NCBI GenBank assembly: GCA_034432555.1 | Contig: DAOUBW010000040.1 | Span: 1 to 64,000, forward strand | Length of the DNA: 64,000 nucleotides | Reading direction: 5' to 3' | From: CP2-2F sp034432555 | GTDB taxonomy: Bacteria; Chloroflexota; Anaerolineae; Aggregatilineales; UBA2796 | Part shown: positions 15,981-24,680 of the stretch, in pieces | Position numbering within the stretch: the first letter of the stretch is position 1 | Layout of the letters: the number at the start of each line of letters is the position of its first letter | Program-made: the position numbers and the translations under genes | Notes under the pieces: model-generated | What the model saw: the letters and a program-made list of their open reading frames with translations, nothing else | Database searches by the model: none | Told to the model about the DNA's origin: nothing

Positions 15981-18719
15981 TTATTCAGCAGTTGGGTCAT
16001 CGGATGGTGGCGGCGTTTTGCGCGCATCACGCACCATAATTTTGATGGTGCCGCGTGCCGGCGTGCCGCTAGGTGGTGGCGGCGCTTTGAGTATCTCTGA
16101 AGCGGTGTTGAAATCAATCTGGCTGATCAGGATTTCTTGCGTGGCATCGCGCAGCGACTCAACCGGGATTGACTCGCCTTCCGCTGGTGTGAGATCGCTC
16201 TCTATATGACTTTGATCGTCGCCTGGCTCAAGGATGCTGATCGGCGTTGGTGTTGGCGCTTGGCTTGGCTCAGGTTCGGGCGCTGGTGGCTCAACGACAG
16301 GCTCAGGCGTGTCATCCTCGATCAACTGCCATGCCGAGTCCACCTCCACCACTTTGCCGGATGGAAACTGCACGGTTGTGCCGTCGCTGCGCCGTATCAC
16401 TTGCAGGCTGCCGCGTCGCACCGTGACGGGCTGCTCAAAGGCGAAGGTGCCGCCTGCCCACACGCGCCGTGCGTTCACAATTCGTAAGCCGATCAGGCGC
16501 AGGTAGGCGCTGATCGGCACAATGCCTGATAATTCATCTACATCACCCAAGCCTTCGCCCGTCTCGCTGTTATAACCTTCGCGGAAGCCGTGATCGCGGC
16601 GCAGCACCTTCAGTTGGGCTGCCAAAAGCCGCTTAAAGAGTTCGGTCGCCTCCGCCTGATAGCCATAGCGCAGCAAGCCTTCCAACGCCATCACATTCCA
16701 CAGCAGCCAGACGCCGCCGCTGCCGCCATCGTTATTGGCGACAAAGGCAGGATCATTGATTGGACAGATGGGCAAGCCGTATGGGCGCCAATAGCGCTCA
16801 GGATCGGTGAGGGTTGCCACAATTTCGGCAGCGCGTTCAGCGTTTGGCACACCTGCCCACAGTGCGGCGAGTTGGGTCAGGTTTTGGCGGAATAAGTCCA
16901 CTGTATCCACCTCAAGGTTAAAGAGGCGAATCAGCCCTTCAAACTTGATGTAGTTCACTTGTGCATAAACTTTTTCTGTCACAGCGGCACCCAAGCCATA
17001 GTACCATGTGAAGGCACTGCTCGGCAGCGTTTCGGCAACGTGCTGCCCGTTGGCGTCCACGCCTTCGATCACGGCGGAGAAGCGCGGCGCAACGTCGCGC
17101 CCGCCAACCACGCGCAAGATCAGGCGGTTGGGCGTTTCGAGCGTTGTCTTGGCGGCGAATGCCTCATCGCCCTTGCCGCGAAACAGGTTCACGCCACGTA
17201 AAGTCTTGTCGGTGTCACGGTCACGGTAGAGGTAGCTACCTAAGTCGGCGTGCCATAGCGACTCAAGGTGTGCTTCCAGCTTGTGCAGGCGCGCCGTGAT
17301 CGCCTCCGCATCAGTGCTATCGCCGAGCAGTTCGCCCATCCGCAGCAAGGCGCGCCCTTCGGCGATCAGGTAGGCAGCCAGATCAGGCGATTCTGCCTTA
17401 CTAATGTCGGCATTCTCTGCCCAACGGCGGAACCGCGCAAACAGCGGATTCTCTGTGTAGGCGCTGTGTGTAGTGTTCACCCACTCCGGGAAGCCGTCAC
17501 GGTCGCGGTCGGCATCAGGCGTGAACCACCGCGCAAAGAAGGCGCGTAAAATCGGCAGCGCCTCTGCCAAGAAGGCGGCGTCCTCTGTCTGTTCGTAGAG
17601 CGCCAGTGCCGTAGCTGCCAACAGCGGCATACTCAGCAGTTTAGCGCGCTGACCGCCCAAACCCGGCTTGAGGTCAATAAACCCATCTGCCTGACGCACG
17701 GCAAGGAAGTTTCGCAGCGCGCCCAACGCCAAATCAGGCGCAAGCGCCGCCACAGAAGGCAGCGCCAAGGCGGCAAGCGCCGCACTCTGCCCGCTCCACT
17801 GCCAGCCGTGATCGCTGCCATCGCCACGCGGACTCCAGCCGCGAGACGGAATGCGCGCCGAAACAAACGAGGCATTCGGCAAACTGCCAGTCGCATTCAC
17901 AAAGCTGCGGAGGGCAACAGCACTGCTGAAGGCAAGCGCGGCATCTAGATCGGCATCGCCCGTCTGGAAACTGAGTGTTTCGGCGCTAAGCTGCTCCACC
18001 TTACGGAGTTCAGCACTCCAATCGGCGCGGCGCAGCCAGAAAAAGGCGGTTTGCAGGCTATCTTTCATGGAGATTTGCCCACCATGCACCCAGCGCAGCG
18101 CGAGGCTGCCGTTGGCTGGCACGCTGAACAAACTGACCAATTTCGGCGCGATAGGTGTGCCGGGGAAGCGCGCTACAGGTGGCGCTTTAGCGTTTTCCAG
18201 CAGCAGGACGGGATTTAAGTTGCTCACGCGCCCTAAGTGCAGTGCGTCTGTGCCGTCCTCAAGGCTGAGGATGTTCATATCAAGCTGTTTGTCATCGCGC
18301 ATCACCTGCGCTACCATCTCAAGGCGCACCTCGATTGCGTCAGCACTGCTGTTGTGCAGGGTGAAGCGCCCGCCGACTGCCCGCGACTCAAATACAAAGA
18401 GTTCGCTGGTCAGTAGCAGCGCATTGGTGAGTTTTGCCGTCACTTTGGCATAGCTTGGCGTGAAGGCGCGCAGCACAGGGCGTTCGGCAAGCGCCATGCT
18501 GGCATAGACGGTGCGCCCATCCAGCACCCACATTGGCACAAGGCGCGCAATATTAACACGCCCACCATAGCGCGTTTGAAAGGTCAGGGACGGCTCTTCG
18601 GTGCCGCCGAAGGTAATCTCCCACGACTGATCGTCAGTGTAATCCGTGCGTTTTAGGCGCGCATCAGCAGCGAACCGCATGGAGAGCGGACTTTCAGCGT
18701 TTAAGTGCCACTCTTGCAT
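15981..18719 (-). CDS. Clan GH-G-like glycoside hydrolase with Pro-rich tail
   Basis: A 912-residue protein. An N-terminal beta-rich domain (about 1-260) precedes an (alpha/alpha)6-barrel-like domain (about 260-760) with features of GH63/GH37 glycosidases: GWSPRGDGSDHGWQWSGQ, DRDRDGFPEWVNTTHSAY (Asp-rich), GGSGGVWLLWNVMALEGLLR and GFREGYNSETGEGLGDVDEL. Such enzymes hydrolyse alpha-glucosides, trehalose or mannosyl/glucosylglycerate by inversion. No signal peptide is seen, so the protein is probably cytoplasmic. After the barrel comes a Pro/Glu-rich low-complexity linker and a tail of about 100 residues of unknown role. AAAGGA lies 6 bases before the ATG. The specific substrate and catalytic acids cannot be assigned with confidence. 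Confidence 0.72.
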   Translation of the reverse strand: MQEWHLNAESPLSMRFAADARLKRTDYTDDQSWEITFGGTEEPSLTFQTRYGGRVNIARLVPMWVLDGRTVYASMALAERPVLRAFTPSYAKVTAKLTNALLLTSELFVFESRAVGGRFTLHNSSADAIEVRLEMVAQVMRDDKQLDMNILSLEDGTDALHLGRVSNLNPVLLLENAKAPPVARFPGTPIAPKLVSLFSVPANGSLALRWVHGGQISMKDSLQTAFFWLRRADWSAELRKVEQLSAETLSFQTGDADLDAALAFSSAVALRSFVNATGSLPNASFVSARIPSRGWSPRGDGSDHGWQWSGQSAALAALALPSVAALAPDLALGALRNFLAVRQADGFIDLKPGLGGQRAKLLSMPLLAATALALYEQTEDAAFLAEALPILRAFFARWFTPDADRDRDGFPEWVNTTHSAYTENPLFARFRRWAENADISKAESPDLAAYLIAEGRALLRMGELLGDSTDAEAITARLHKLEAHLESLWHADLGSYLYRDRDTDKTLRGVNLFRGKGDEAFAAKTTLETPNRLILRVVGGRDVAPRFSAVIEGVDANGQHVAETLPSSAFTWYYGLGAAVTEKVYAQVNYIKFEGLIRLFNLEVDTVDLFRQNLTQLAALWAGVPNAERAAEIVATLTDPERYWRPYGLPICPINDPAFVANNDGGSGGVWLLWNVMALEGLLRYGYQAEATELFKRLLAAQLKVLRRDHGFREGYNSETGEGLGDVDELSGIVPISAYLRLIGLRIVNARRVWAGGTFAFEQPVTVRRGSLQVIRRSDGTTVQFPSGKVVEVDSAWQLIEDDTPEPVVEPPAPEPEPSQAPTPTPISILEPGDDQSHIESDLTPAEGESIPVESLRDATQEILISQIDFNTASEILKAPPPPSGTPARGTIKIMVRDARKTPPPSDDPTAE

Positions 18720-18743
18720 GAAAAATCCTTTGGTAAAGTGAAT

Positions 18744-18963
18744 TCAGTTGGCATCAGCATCTATAGCTTTCATAAGCAGGTCAATTCTAGCGCCAACCTC
18801 AGCGCGAGACAACTTAGCCTTTTGTGTAATATGCCTACACCACCACAGAAGGTGTGAGCAAGGCGCGCACACGCGCAAGGTCTGTTTGTGCGCCCACTTG
18901 CCCGAAAATATCGCGTACTTCGCGCAAATGCTGCTTGCGCCGCTTCCTAAAAACGCTGTGCAA
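18744..18963 (-). pseudogene. Possible decayed small gene upstream of the GH-G gene
   Basis: This stretch lies within a 413-base gap between divergent genes. On the minus strand one frame gives a helical, charged sequence (KRRKQHLREVRDIFGQVGAQ and on to RALLTPSVVV) ending at a TAG near 18835. A frame one base over then continues as ITQKAKLSRAEVGARIDL and ends at 18744. Dropping one base near the GTG repeat joins them into a plausible protein of about 70-80 residues, but no good ribosome-binding site or start is visible. It is best read as a remnant or an error-bearing small gene. Its family was not recognised. The rest of the gap (18964-19132) holds no clear promoter. Confidence 0.35.
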
Positions 18964-19132
18964 CGACTGTCATTTGATGGCATAATTGAAGTATGTTCGC
19001 ACAACACACAAGATCGGAACGCATCTTTTCAGAAACGGTGCGTAAATGCTGGTTCAACACGCCTTTTACCCGCCTCTGAGGTGATACGCCGTACATCTGG
19101 TGCAACGATACAAAAATTAAAGGTATCCACAC

Positions 19133-20479
19133 ATGGCATATATTCCACACACCGATGCTGATCGCGCTGCGATGCTCGCCGCCATCGGCATTACCAAACT
19201 AGAGGAACTCTTTGAAGCAGTTCCCGCCGAACATCGTTTCCCATCCCTTGATATTCCTGAGGCGCTCAGCGAGATGGAAGCGCTGTGGGAATTGCAGGCA
19301 CTTGCCAGCGCCAACGCCGCCGGACCTGAATACGCCATCTTTTTAGGCGCTGGTGCTTACAACCACTATTCGCCAAGCGCCATTAACCACATCCTGCTAC
19401 GCGGCGAGTTCTACACCGCCTACACACCTTACCAGCCGGAGATGAGCCAAGGCACACTGCAAGCCACTTATGAATGGCAGAGCATGATCGCGCACCTGAC
19501 CGCCATGGACGCCGCCAACGCCAGCCACTACGACGGTGCCACCAGCTTTGCTGAGGCAGTGACTGTTGCCCTGACGCACCATAAGGGCAAGCGCAACAAG
19601 ATCATCCTCAGCCCGAATATTCACCCGCAATACCGCGCTGTGGCACGCACCTACCATCAAGGCAACGGCACGCGCTTCGTCGGCGATAAAAGCGGACGCG
19701 CCACACTTGATGATTTGCTCGACCTACTCGACGACAATACGGCGCTCTTTGCCGTGCAGTATCCAAACTTCTTTGGGCAGATAGAGGATTTTCGCGGCTT
19801 GGCGGAGAAGGTTCACGCCGTCGGCGCGTTGTTATGCATCATCACCACGCCGATAGCGCTTGGTTTGCTCAAGCCGCCCGGCGCGCTTGGCGCCGATATT
19901 GTGGTTGGTGAAGGGCAGTCGCTGGGTGTGCCGCTCAGCTATGGCGGACCGTATCTCGGCTTTTTTGCCGTGAAGAATGATTATGTGCGGAAGATCGCCG
20001 GGCGCATCGTGGGCGAGACGGTTGATGGTGACGGACGCCGTGCCTATGTGATGACTCTGCGCCCGCGTGAGCAGGACATCCGCCGCGAAAAAGCGACCAG
20101 CAACATCTGCACCAATCAGGGTTTGATGGCGCTGGCGGGCTGCATCTACCTTGCGCTGATGGGCAAGCAAGGCTTGCGTCGTGTGGCAGAGGTCTGCTAT
20201 CACAAGGCGCACTATGCCGCCGAAAACATTACTGATCTGCCCGGCTACCAAGTGGCGAACCGCCTGCCCTTCTTCAACGAATTTGTGGTGACTTGCCCAC
20301 GTCCCGTCGCAGAGATTAACCGCTTCCTCTATGAGGAATACAACATCATCGGCGGCTACGACCTGACGCAGGATTATCCTGATCGTGAGCATCAGATGTT
20401 GGTCGCCGTCACCGAGATGAACACCCGTGCCGAGATTGATGCGCTAGTCGAAGCGCTGGACGCCGCAAACGGCGCGTAG
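19133..20479 (+). CDS. gcvPA: Glycine dehydrogenase (decarboxylating) subunit 1
   Basis: A 448-residue N-terminal-half P-protein of the glycine cleavage system. With GcvPB it decarboxylates glycine and passes the aminomethyl group to lipoylated GcvH. Typical segments are YIPHTDADRAAMLAAIGI at the start, FLGAGAYNHYSP, TAYTPYQPEMSQGTLQATYE, and GEGQSLGVPLSYGGPYLG late in the protein. Length fits the two-subunit form found in many Gram-positive and thermophilic bacteria. AAAGGT lies about 11 bases before the ATG. gcvPB follows 20 bases downstream. gcvH and gcvT are not in the window. No glycine riboswitch could be recognised upstream. Confidence 0.97.
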   Translation: MAYIPHTDADRAAMLAAIGITKLEELFEAVPAEHRFPSLDIPEALSEMEALWELQALASANAAGPEYAIFLGAGAYNHYSPSAINHILLRGEFYTAYTPYQPEMSQGTLQATYEWQSMIAHLTAMDAANASHYDGATSFAEAVTVALTHHKGKRNKIILSPNIHPQYRAVARTYHQGNGTRFVGDKSGRATLDDLLDLLDDNTALFAVQYPNFFGQIEDFRGLAEKVHAVGALLCIITTPIALGLLKPPGALGADIVVGEGQSLGVPLSYGGPYLGFFAVKNDYVRKIAGRIVGETVDGDGRRAYVMTLRPREQDIRREKATSNICTNQGLMALAGCIYLALMGKQGLRRVAEVCYHKAHYAAENITDLPGYQVANRLPFFNEFVVTCPRPVAEINRFLYEEYNIIGGYDLTQDYPDREHQMLVAVTEMNTRAEIDALVEALDAANGA

Positions 20480-20499
20480 CCCAAGAAAGAGATGTGCTG

Positions 20500-21999
20500 A
20501 TGACAACCCAGACTGTTCAAGCAAAAGCGCTGGAGCCGCTCATCTATGAGCTTAGCTCCAGCGGACGCAAAGCCGATACACTCTTGCCCAAGCTGGATGT
20601 GCCACAGGCAGAGCCACTGCCTGATCATCTGCTGCGCGATTCGCTCGATCTGCCCGAAGTTTCCGAGCTGGATGTGGTGCGCCATTTTGTGCGCCTCAGC
20701 CAACTGAACTATGCCATAGATAAGGGCTTTTACCCGCTTGGCTCTTGCACCATGAAGTACAACCCAAAGATTGACGAAGATACGGCGCGGCTGGCAGGCT
20801 TTGCCCAACTGCATCCACTGCAAGCGCCAGAGACTGCACAAGGTGCGTTGGCGCTCATGTACACGCTGCAAAAGTGGTTGAGCGAGATCAGCGGCTTGGC
20901 AGGGTGCAGCCTTCAGCCAGCGGCAGGCGCACAGGGCGAGTATGCCGGCATCCTGATGATTCGCGCCTATCACCTTGAGCGCGGCGATACCAAGCGCACC
21001 AAAATCCTTGTGCCAGACAGCGCCCACGGCACCAATCCTGCCACTTCCGCGATGGCAGGCTACACCGTCGTGAATCTGCCCTCTGATGAGCGCGGCGATG
21101 TTGATCTGGCTGCCTTGCGCGCTGCTGCCGACGAAACCGTTGCCGGCATGATGATCACTGTGCCAAGTACGCTCGGTGTCTTTGATGAGAACATCAAAGA
21201 GATCATCAAGATTATCCATGACTGCGGCGGTTTAATGTACATGGATGGCGCCAACATGAACGCCATGCTTGGTGTTGTGAAGCCGGGCGAACTCGGCTTC
21301 GACGTGATGCACTATAACCTGCACAAGACCTTCAGCACGCCGCACGGTGGCGGCGGTCCCGGCTCAGGTCCAGTGGCAGTGAACGAGAAGCTGCTGCCCT
21401 TCTTGCCCGGTCCGATTGTGGCTATTGTTGAGGAGTCATCCTTTGAGGATGGCGCGCCGCTTTACGGCTTTGTGATGCCTGAAAAGAGCATCGGACGCCT
21501 GAAGGCGTTTCACGGCAACTTTGGGATGCACGTGCGCGCCTACACCTACATCGCACTGCACGGCGCAGAAGGCTTGAAGGCGATCAGCCGCCACGCCGTG
21601 CTGAACGCCAACTATGTGCGCGTGCGCCTTGCCGATACCTATACAGTGCCGTACAATCGTATGTGTGGGCATGAATTTGTGCTGGAAGGGCGCTTTGAAG
21701 GCGTGCCAGACATCCATGCGCTGGATATTTCCAAGCGCCTGATGGACTATGGCATTCATCCGCCGACGAACTACTTCCCGCTGATTGTGCCAGAGGCGCT
21801 GCTGATTGAACCAACCGAAAGCGAGAGCAAAGAGACGCTGGATCGCTTCATCGCCGCCATGCACGCTATCGCACAAGAGGCGCGTGAGACGCCCGACCTG
21901 CTGCACAGCGCGCCGCATGTGACGCCGGTCAGCCGTGTGGATGAGGTCTACGCCGCCAAAAACCTGATGTTGTGCTGCCAAGTGCCAAGCGCGGAATAA
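20500..21999 (+). CDS. gcvPB: Glycine dehydrogenase (decarboxylating) subunit 2
   Basis: The 499-residue C-terminal-half P-protein, which carries the pyridoxal phosphate. The cofactor lysine should be Lys276 in HYNLHKTFSTPHGGGG, a sequence diagnostic of glycine decarboxylase. The motif YPLGSCTMKYNPK is also present. ATG at 20500 is preferred to an in-frame GTG at 20494 because the purine-rich AAGAAAGAGA sits at better spacing. It is co-transcribed with gcvPA and ends just before a strong hairpin terminator shared with the convergent small gene. Confidence 0.97.
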   Translation: MTTQTVQAKALEPLIYELSSSGRKADTLLPKLDVPQAEPLPDHLLRDSLDLPEVSELDVVRHFVRLSQLNYAIDKGFYPLGSCTMKYNPKIDEDTARLAGFAQLHPLQAPETAQGALALMYTLQKWLSEISGLAGCSLQPAAGAQGEYAGILMIRAYHLERGDTKRTKILVPDSAHGTNPATSAMAGYTVVNLPSDERGDVDLAALRAAADETVAGMMITVPSTLGVFDENIKEIIKIIHDCGGLMYMDGANMNAMLGVVKPGELGFDVMHYNLHKTFSTPHGGGGPGSGPVAVNEKLLPFLPGPIVAIVEESSFEDGAPLYGFVMPEKSIGRLKAFHGNFGMHVRAYTYIALHGAEGLKAISRHAVLNANYVRVRLADTYTVPYNRMCGHEFVLEGRFEGVPDIHALDISKRLMDYGIHPPTNYFPLIVPEALLIEPTESESKETLDRFIAAMHAIAQEARETPDLLHSAPHVTPVSRVDEVYAAKNLMLCCQVPSAE

Positions 22000-22007
22000 A
22001 CGCAGAA

Positions 22008-22041
22008 GCACAGCACGGAGTTGAACGACTCCGTGCTGTGC
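22008..22041. terminator. Strong hairpin between gcvPB and a convergent gene
   Basis: A perfect 14-base stem, GCACAGCACGGAGT (22008-22021) and ACTCCGTGCTGTGC (22028-22041), with a 6-base loop. GTTTACTGTT follows on the plus strand and GTTTATTC lies beyond it on the minus strand. It probably serves both convergent transcripts. Confidence 0.8.
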
Positions 22042-22043
22042 GT

Positions 22044-22259
22044 TTACTGTTCGCGTGCTTTCTTGTCTGCCTCGGCTGCCATCTGGTTTTGGCGCACGTA
22101 ATAGCCGCCAACGATCAGAATCGCTGTGATGCCCAACATCAGGATCAGCAAGCCGATGCCTGCTGGCGCGCTGGCTTTGGCGTCCTCAGCGGCAAAGACG
22201 GCGCTGGGTGCTGCCAGCAGCAGTGCAATCATCCCGAATAAGCTCAACCAATGCTTCAT
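22044..22259 (-). CDS. Small membrane protein with signal peptide
   Basis: A 71-residue protein. Residues 1-23 are a clear signal peptide with a cleavage-like AVFAAED, followed by a short Ala/Ser segment, one transmembrane helix (GIGLLILMLGITAILIVGGYY, about 33-53) and a charged tail. CAGGAGTG lies 8 bases upstream of the ATG, which strongly supports translation. It converges on gcvPB across a shared terminator. Function is unknown; it could equally be a small membrane regulator or subunit of a larger complex. Confidence 0.8.
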   Translation of the reverse strand: MKHWLSLFGMIALLLAAPSAVFAAEDAKASAPAGIGLLILMLGITAILIVGGYYVRQNQMAAEADKKAREQ

Positions 22260-22359
22260 CGTGCTTCACTCCTGTGAATTTCTGTCTGTGGTGTATGTGT
22301 CTTGCTTAATTGTGGCGCGTGCGGTGCAGCACGGCAAGTTTTTGCCAAGCGCCACCCAG

Positions 22360-22388
22360 TTGACTCACACGGGTAATCGGTTTACACT
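22360..22388 (+). promoter_or_regulatory. Sigma70-type promoter for the GH20 gene
   Basis: TTGACT (22360-22365) and TACACT (22383-22388) with an ideal 17-base spacer, 65 bases upstream of the hexosaminidase start codon. Confidence 0.55.
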
Positions 22389-22452
22389 GGAACGCTGGTG
22401 TGGGAGCGCTCTTATATCGCCTAGAGTTACTTATCCGTAGGAAAATTTTGCC

Positions 22453-24300
22453 ATGTCTACCTTACACTTACTGCCACACCCGCAAAAACTGACGCCTGCT
22501 GAAGGCAGTTATCCCTTGCAGAGCGGCAAACTTATCAGCATCCCCAGCCCAAGCCTGCTTTTGACTGCTCAACGCCTGCAAGCGACCCTTGCCGCATGCG
22601 GCATTCACTGGAAAATTGTAATCGGCAGCAGCGACTCGGATCAAGTGGCGGTGCGGATGCTGCGCCAGAGCGCACCCGCCGAGTTGGAAAGCGCCTATCA
22701 AGTCCGTATCACACCCGAAGGCATCAGCCTCATTGGTAGCCAAAACACCGCCACACTTTGGAATGCCACCCTCACGCTTATCCAAATTATCGAACAGAGC
22801 AGTGCCAACCTGCCCTGCCTGAGCATTGACGATCAGCCCGATTTCGCCCGACGCGGCGTAATGCTGGACATCAGCCGCGACCGCGTGCCGACTCTGGAGA
22901 CGCTCTACGCGTTGATTGACCTGCTGGCAAGCTGGAAGATCAACGAAGTGCAGCTTTATACCGAACACACCTTTGCCTATCAAAAGCATCCTGTGGTTTG
23001 GCAACACGCCTCGCCCATGACGGGTGAAGAAATCCTCGCGCTGGATCGCTTCTGCCGTGATCGCTTCATAGACCTTGTGCCAAACCAGAACAGCTTTGGG
23101 CATATGCACCGCTGGCTGATGCATCCGCAATATCAGCACCTTGCCGAAGTGCCTGAGGGATTCTCGTTCAGCTTGGCGCTGACGCCGCGCCCGTTCGGAA
23201 TCTCGCCCGCCGTCAAAGAGTCGCTGCCCTTTTTGGCAGGGCTGTACGATGAACTGCTGCCGCACTTTAGCAGTCAATATTTTAACGTCGGTTGTGATGA
23301 GACCTTTGATCTGGGTAAAGGGCGCAGCAAGGCATTGGTGGAGGAGCAAGGCGTTGGGCGCGTCTACCTCAACTTTTTGAAGCAGGTGGTTGACCTTGTG
23401 CGCGAACGCGGGCGTACCCCGATGTTCTGGGGTGATATTATCATCTCACACCCTGAGTTGGTGCCAGAGCTGCCCAAAGATGCCGTGGCATTGGAATGGG
23501 GCTATGAGGCAGCTCATCCTTTTGAGCGTAACGGCGCGCTCTTTGCCAAATCTGGGGTGCCGTTTTACGTCTGTCCCGGCACGTCTTCCTGGCAGAGCCT
23601 TGTTGGGCGCACCGAGAACATGCTGGGCAACCTGCGGAATGCCGCCGAAAACGGCAAAAAGCACGGCGCACGCGGCTACTTGAACACTGACTGGGGCGAT
23701 TTTGGGCATTGGCAGCAGCCGATGGTCAGTTATGCAGGCTTTGCCTATGGTGCTGCCGTTTCGTGGGCATATGCGGCGAACAAAGATTGTGATCTGGGCG
23801 CGCTGCTCAGCCGTTATGCCTTCCGCGACCCGACCAACACGCTTGGGCAGCTTGCCCTTGATCTCGGCAATGTCTACCGCATCTTAAAAGCGCCCCATAA
23901 CAACAGCGCCTTGATGGTGCGCGCTTTGTTCTCGCCCATGCACCAAATCCGTGAGGGCTATTTCATCTATCGCGGCAGTGAACCGATTCAGATCGAAGTT
24001 GCCCAAGTGCGCGAGGCGATGGCACACATGCAGACTCTGGCGGCGCGCCTTGAGAGCGTCCAGCCTGCCGATCCATACATTGTGCGTGAATACCTCACCG
24101 CCATTGCCTTGTGGCTGCACGGCTGCAAGCGCCTGCTCAAAGCCGCCGACGACTCTGCTTACAGCAATGCTGAAATGGCTGCCGATCTGCGCCCATTGAT
24201 GGGTGCCTTTGCCGCCGATTGGCTGCATCGCAGCCGTCCAGGTGGCTTGGGTGATAGCTTAACACGCATGGCGCGCTTATTAGCGGAATATGAATCTTAG
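22453..24300 (+). CDS. GH20-family beta-N-acetylhexosaminidase-like enzyme
   Basis: A 615-residue protein. Residues 1-130 are a GH20b-like beta domain (LLPHPQKLTPAEGSYPL at the start), followed by the GH20 TIM barrel from about 135, with RRGVMLDISRDRVPTL and the catalytic pair Asp282-Glu283 in FNVGCDETFDLGKG. GH20 enzymes remove terminal GlcNAc or GalNAc by substrate-assisted catalysis. No signal peptide is seen, so it is probably cytoplasmic and may act on imported amino-sugar oligosaccharides or recycled cell-wall sugars. The C-terminal 150 residues are helical and not typical of the core. A promoter-like pair lies upstream. Subgroup and exact substrate are unknown. Confidence 0.87.
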   Translation: MSTLHLLPHPQKLTPAEGSYPLQSGKLISIPSPSLLLTAQRLQATLAACGIHWKIVIGSSDSDQVAVRMLRQSAPAELESAYQVRITPEGISLIGSQNTATLWNATLTLIQIIEQSSANLPCLSIDDQPDFARRGVMLDISRDRVPTLETLYALIDLLASWKINEVQLYTEHTFAYQKHPVVWQHASPMTGEEILALDRFCRDRFIDLVPNQNSFGHMHRWLMHPQYQHLAEVPEGFSFSLALTPRPFGISPAVKESLPFLAGLYDELLPHFSSQYFNVGCDETFDLGKGRSKALVEEQGVGRVYLNFLKQVVDLVRERGRTPMFWGDIIISHPELVPELPKDAVALEWGYEAAHPFERNGALFAKSGVPFYVCPGTSSWQSLVGRTENMLGNLRNAAENGKKHGARGYLNTDWGDFGHWQQPMVSYAGFAYGAAVSWAYAANKDCDLGALLSRYAFRDPTNTLGQLALDLGNVYRILKAPHNNSALMVRALFSPMHQIREGYFIYRGSEPIQIEVAQVREAMAHMQTLAARLESVQPADPYIVREYLTAIALWLHGCKRLLKAADDSAYSNAEMAADLRPLMGAFAADWLHRSRPGGLGDSLTRMARLLAEYES

Positions 24301-24319
24301 GCACTGCACAAGCAGGCAG

Positions 24320-24328
24320 TGCTATACT
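24320..24328 (+). promoter_or_regulatory. Extended -10 promoter of a tiny transcription unit
   Basis: TGCTATACT is an extended -10 element (TGnTATACT) located 20 bases after the GH20 stop. No good -35 is present, which is acceptable for extended -10 promoters. Its position, followed by two short open frames and a strong terminator at 24632, defines a unit of about 340 bases. Confidence 0.5.
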
Positions 24329-24367
24329 GTTCATTGGACAACTTCCACATCAGGATGGAGAAAAAGT

Positions 24368-24460
24368 ATGGATATCAATTGGAAGTTCATGTTCTTCTAG
24401 CTTGTCAACCTGATTCTGCTGGGAGTTTGGTTGGCGTTACAGCTAAGCGTGCGTCGCTGA
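24368..24460 (+). pseudogene. Tiny membrane-peptide frame interrupted by TAG
   Basis: After a GGATGGAG ribosome-binding-like sequence, ATG begins MDINWKFMFF and meets TAG at 24398. The same frame continues for 19 more codons as LVNLILLGVWLALQLSVRR, a typical transmembrane helix with a positive end, then TGA. Either only a ten-residue peptide is made or a small membrane protein has been broken by a nonsense change, for example TGG to TAG. TAG is used as an ordinary stop by several genes here, so recoding is unlikely. Confidence 0.35.
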
Positions 24461-24485
24461 AGGTGCATTACGAAAGGGATTTGCT

Positions 24486-24605
24486 TTGGAAGCCGACCCT
24501 TTCAGCTTGTTCGCAGTGTTTTTCCCGTTGATATTGCTGCTGTCGTTGCTGTTTCCGCCACTACGTCCACTGGCAGTCATCCTTGCCATGTGGCTCTCGC
24601 TATAG
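24486..24605 (+). CDS. Possible 39-residue hydrophobic peptide
   Basis: A TTG start with GAAAGGG 7 bases upstream opens a 39-codon frame that begins EADPFSLFAVFF after the start residue. It has two hydrophobic stretches separated by a PPLRP turn, the pattern of a small hairpin membrane protein. It sits between a candidate extended -10 promoter and a strong terminator that do not belong to the neighbouring genes. Translation is not proven; the transcript could instead be a small RNA. Confidence 0.4.
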   Translation: MEADPFSLFAVFFPLILLLSLLFPPLRPLAVILAMWLSL

Positions 24606-24631
24606 GGTTGCTGATAGCGTGAGCTACAAGT

Positions 24632-24671
24632 CAGTGTGCCTCTTATTTCACCATACGAGGCACACTGTTTT
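24632..24671 (+). terminator. Rho-independent terminator
   Basis: A perfect 11-base stem, CAGTGTGCCTC (24632-24642) and GAGGCACACTG (24657-24667), with a 14-base loop and TTTTA directly after it on the plus strand. It ends transcripts of the GH20 gene and of the small unit at 24320-24605, just before the convergent peptidase gene. Confidence 0.88.
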
Positions 24672-24680
24672 ACAATGCCT

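Noticed and set aside
19000..19132. Glycine riboswitch upstream of gcvPA
   Set aside because: The characteristic conserved motifs of the aptamer were not found.
22468..23349. Long minus-strand open frame opposite the GH20 gene
   Set aside because: Shadow frame; the plus strand has GH20 catalytic residues and a good promoter.
24368..24460. Readthrough or recoding of TAG as an amino acid in the small frame
   Set aside because: TAG ends several ordinary genes in this window, and no pyrrolysine-type element is visible; a nonsense mutation is simpler.
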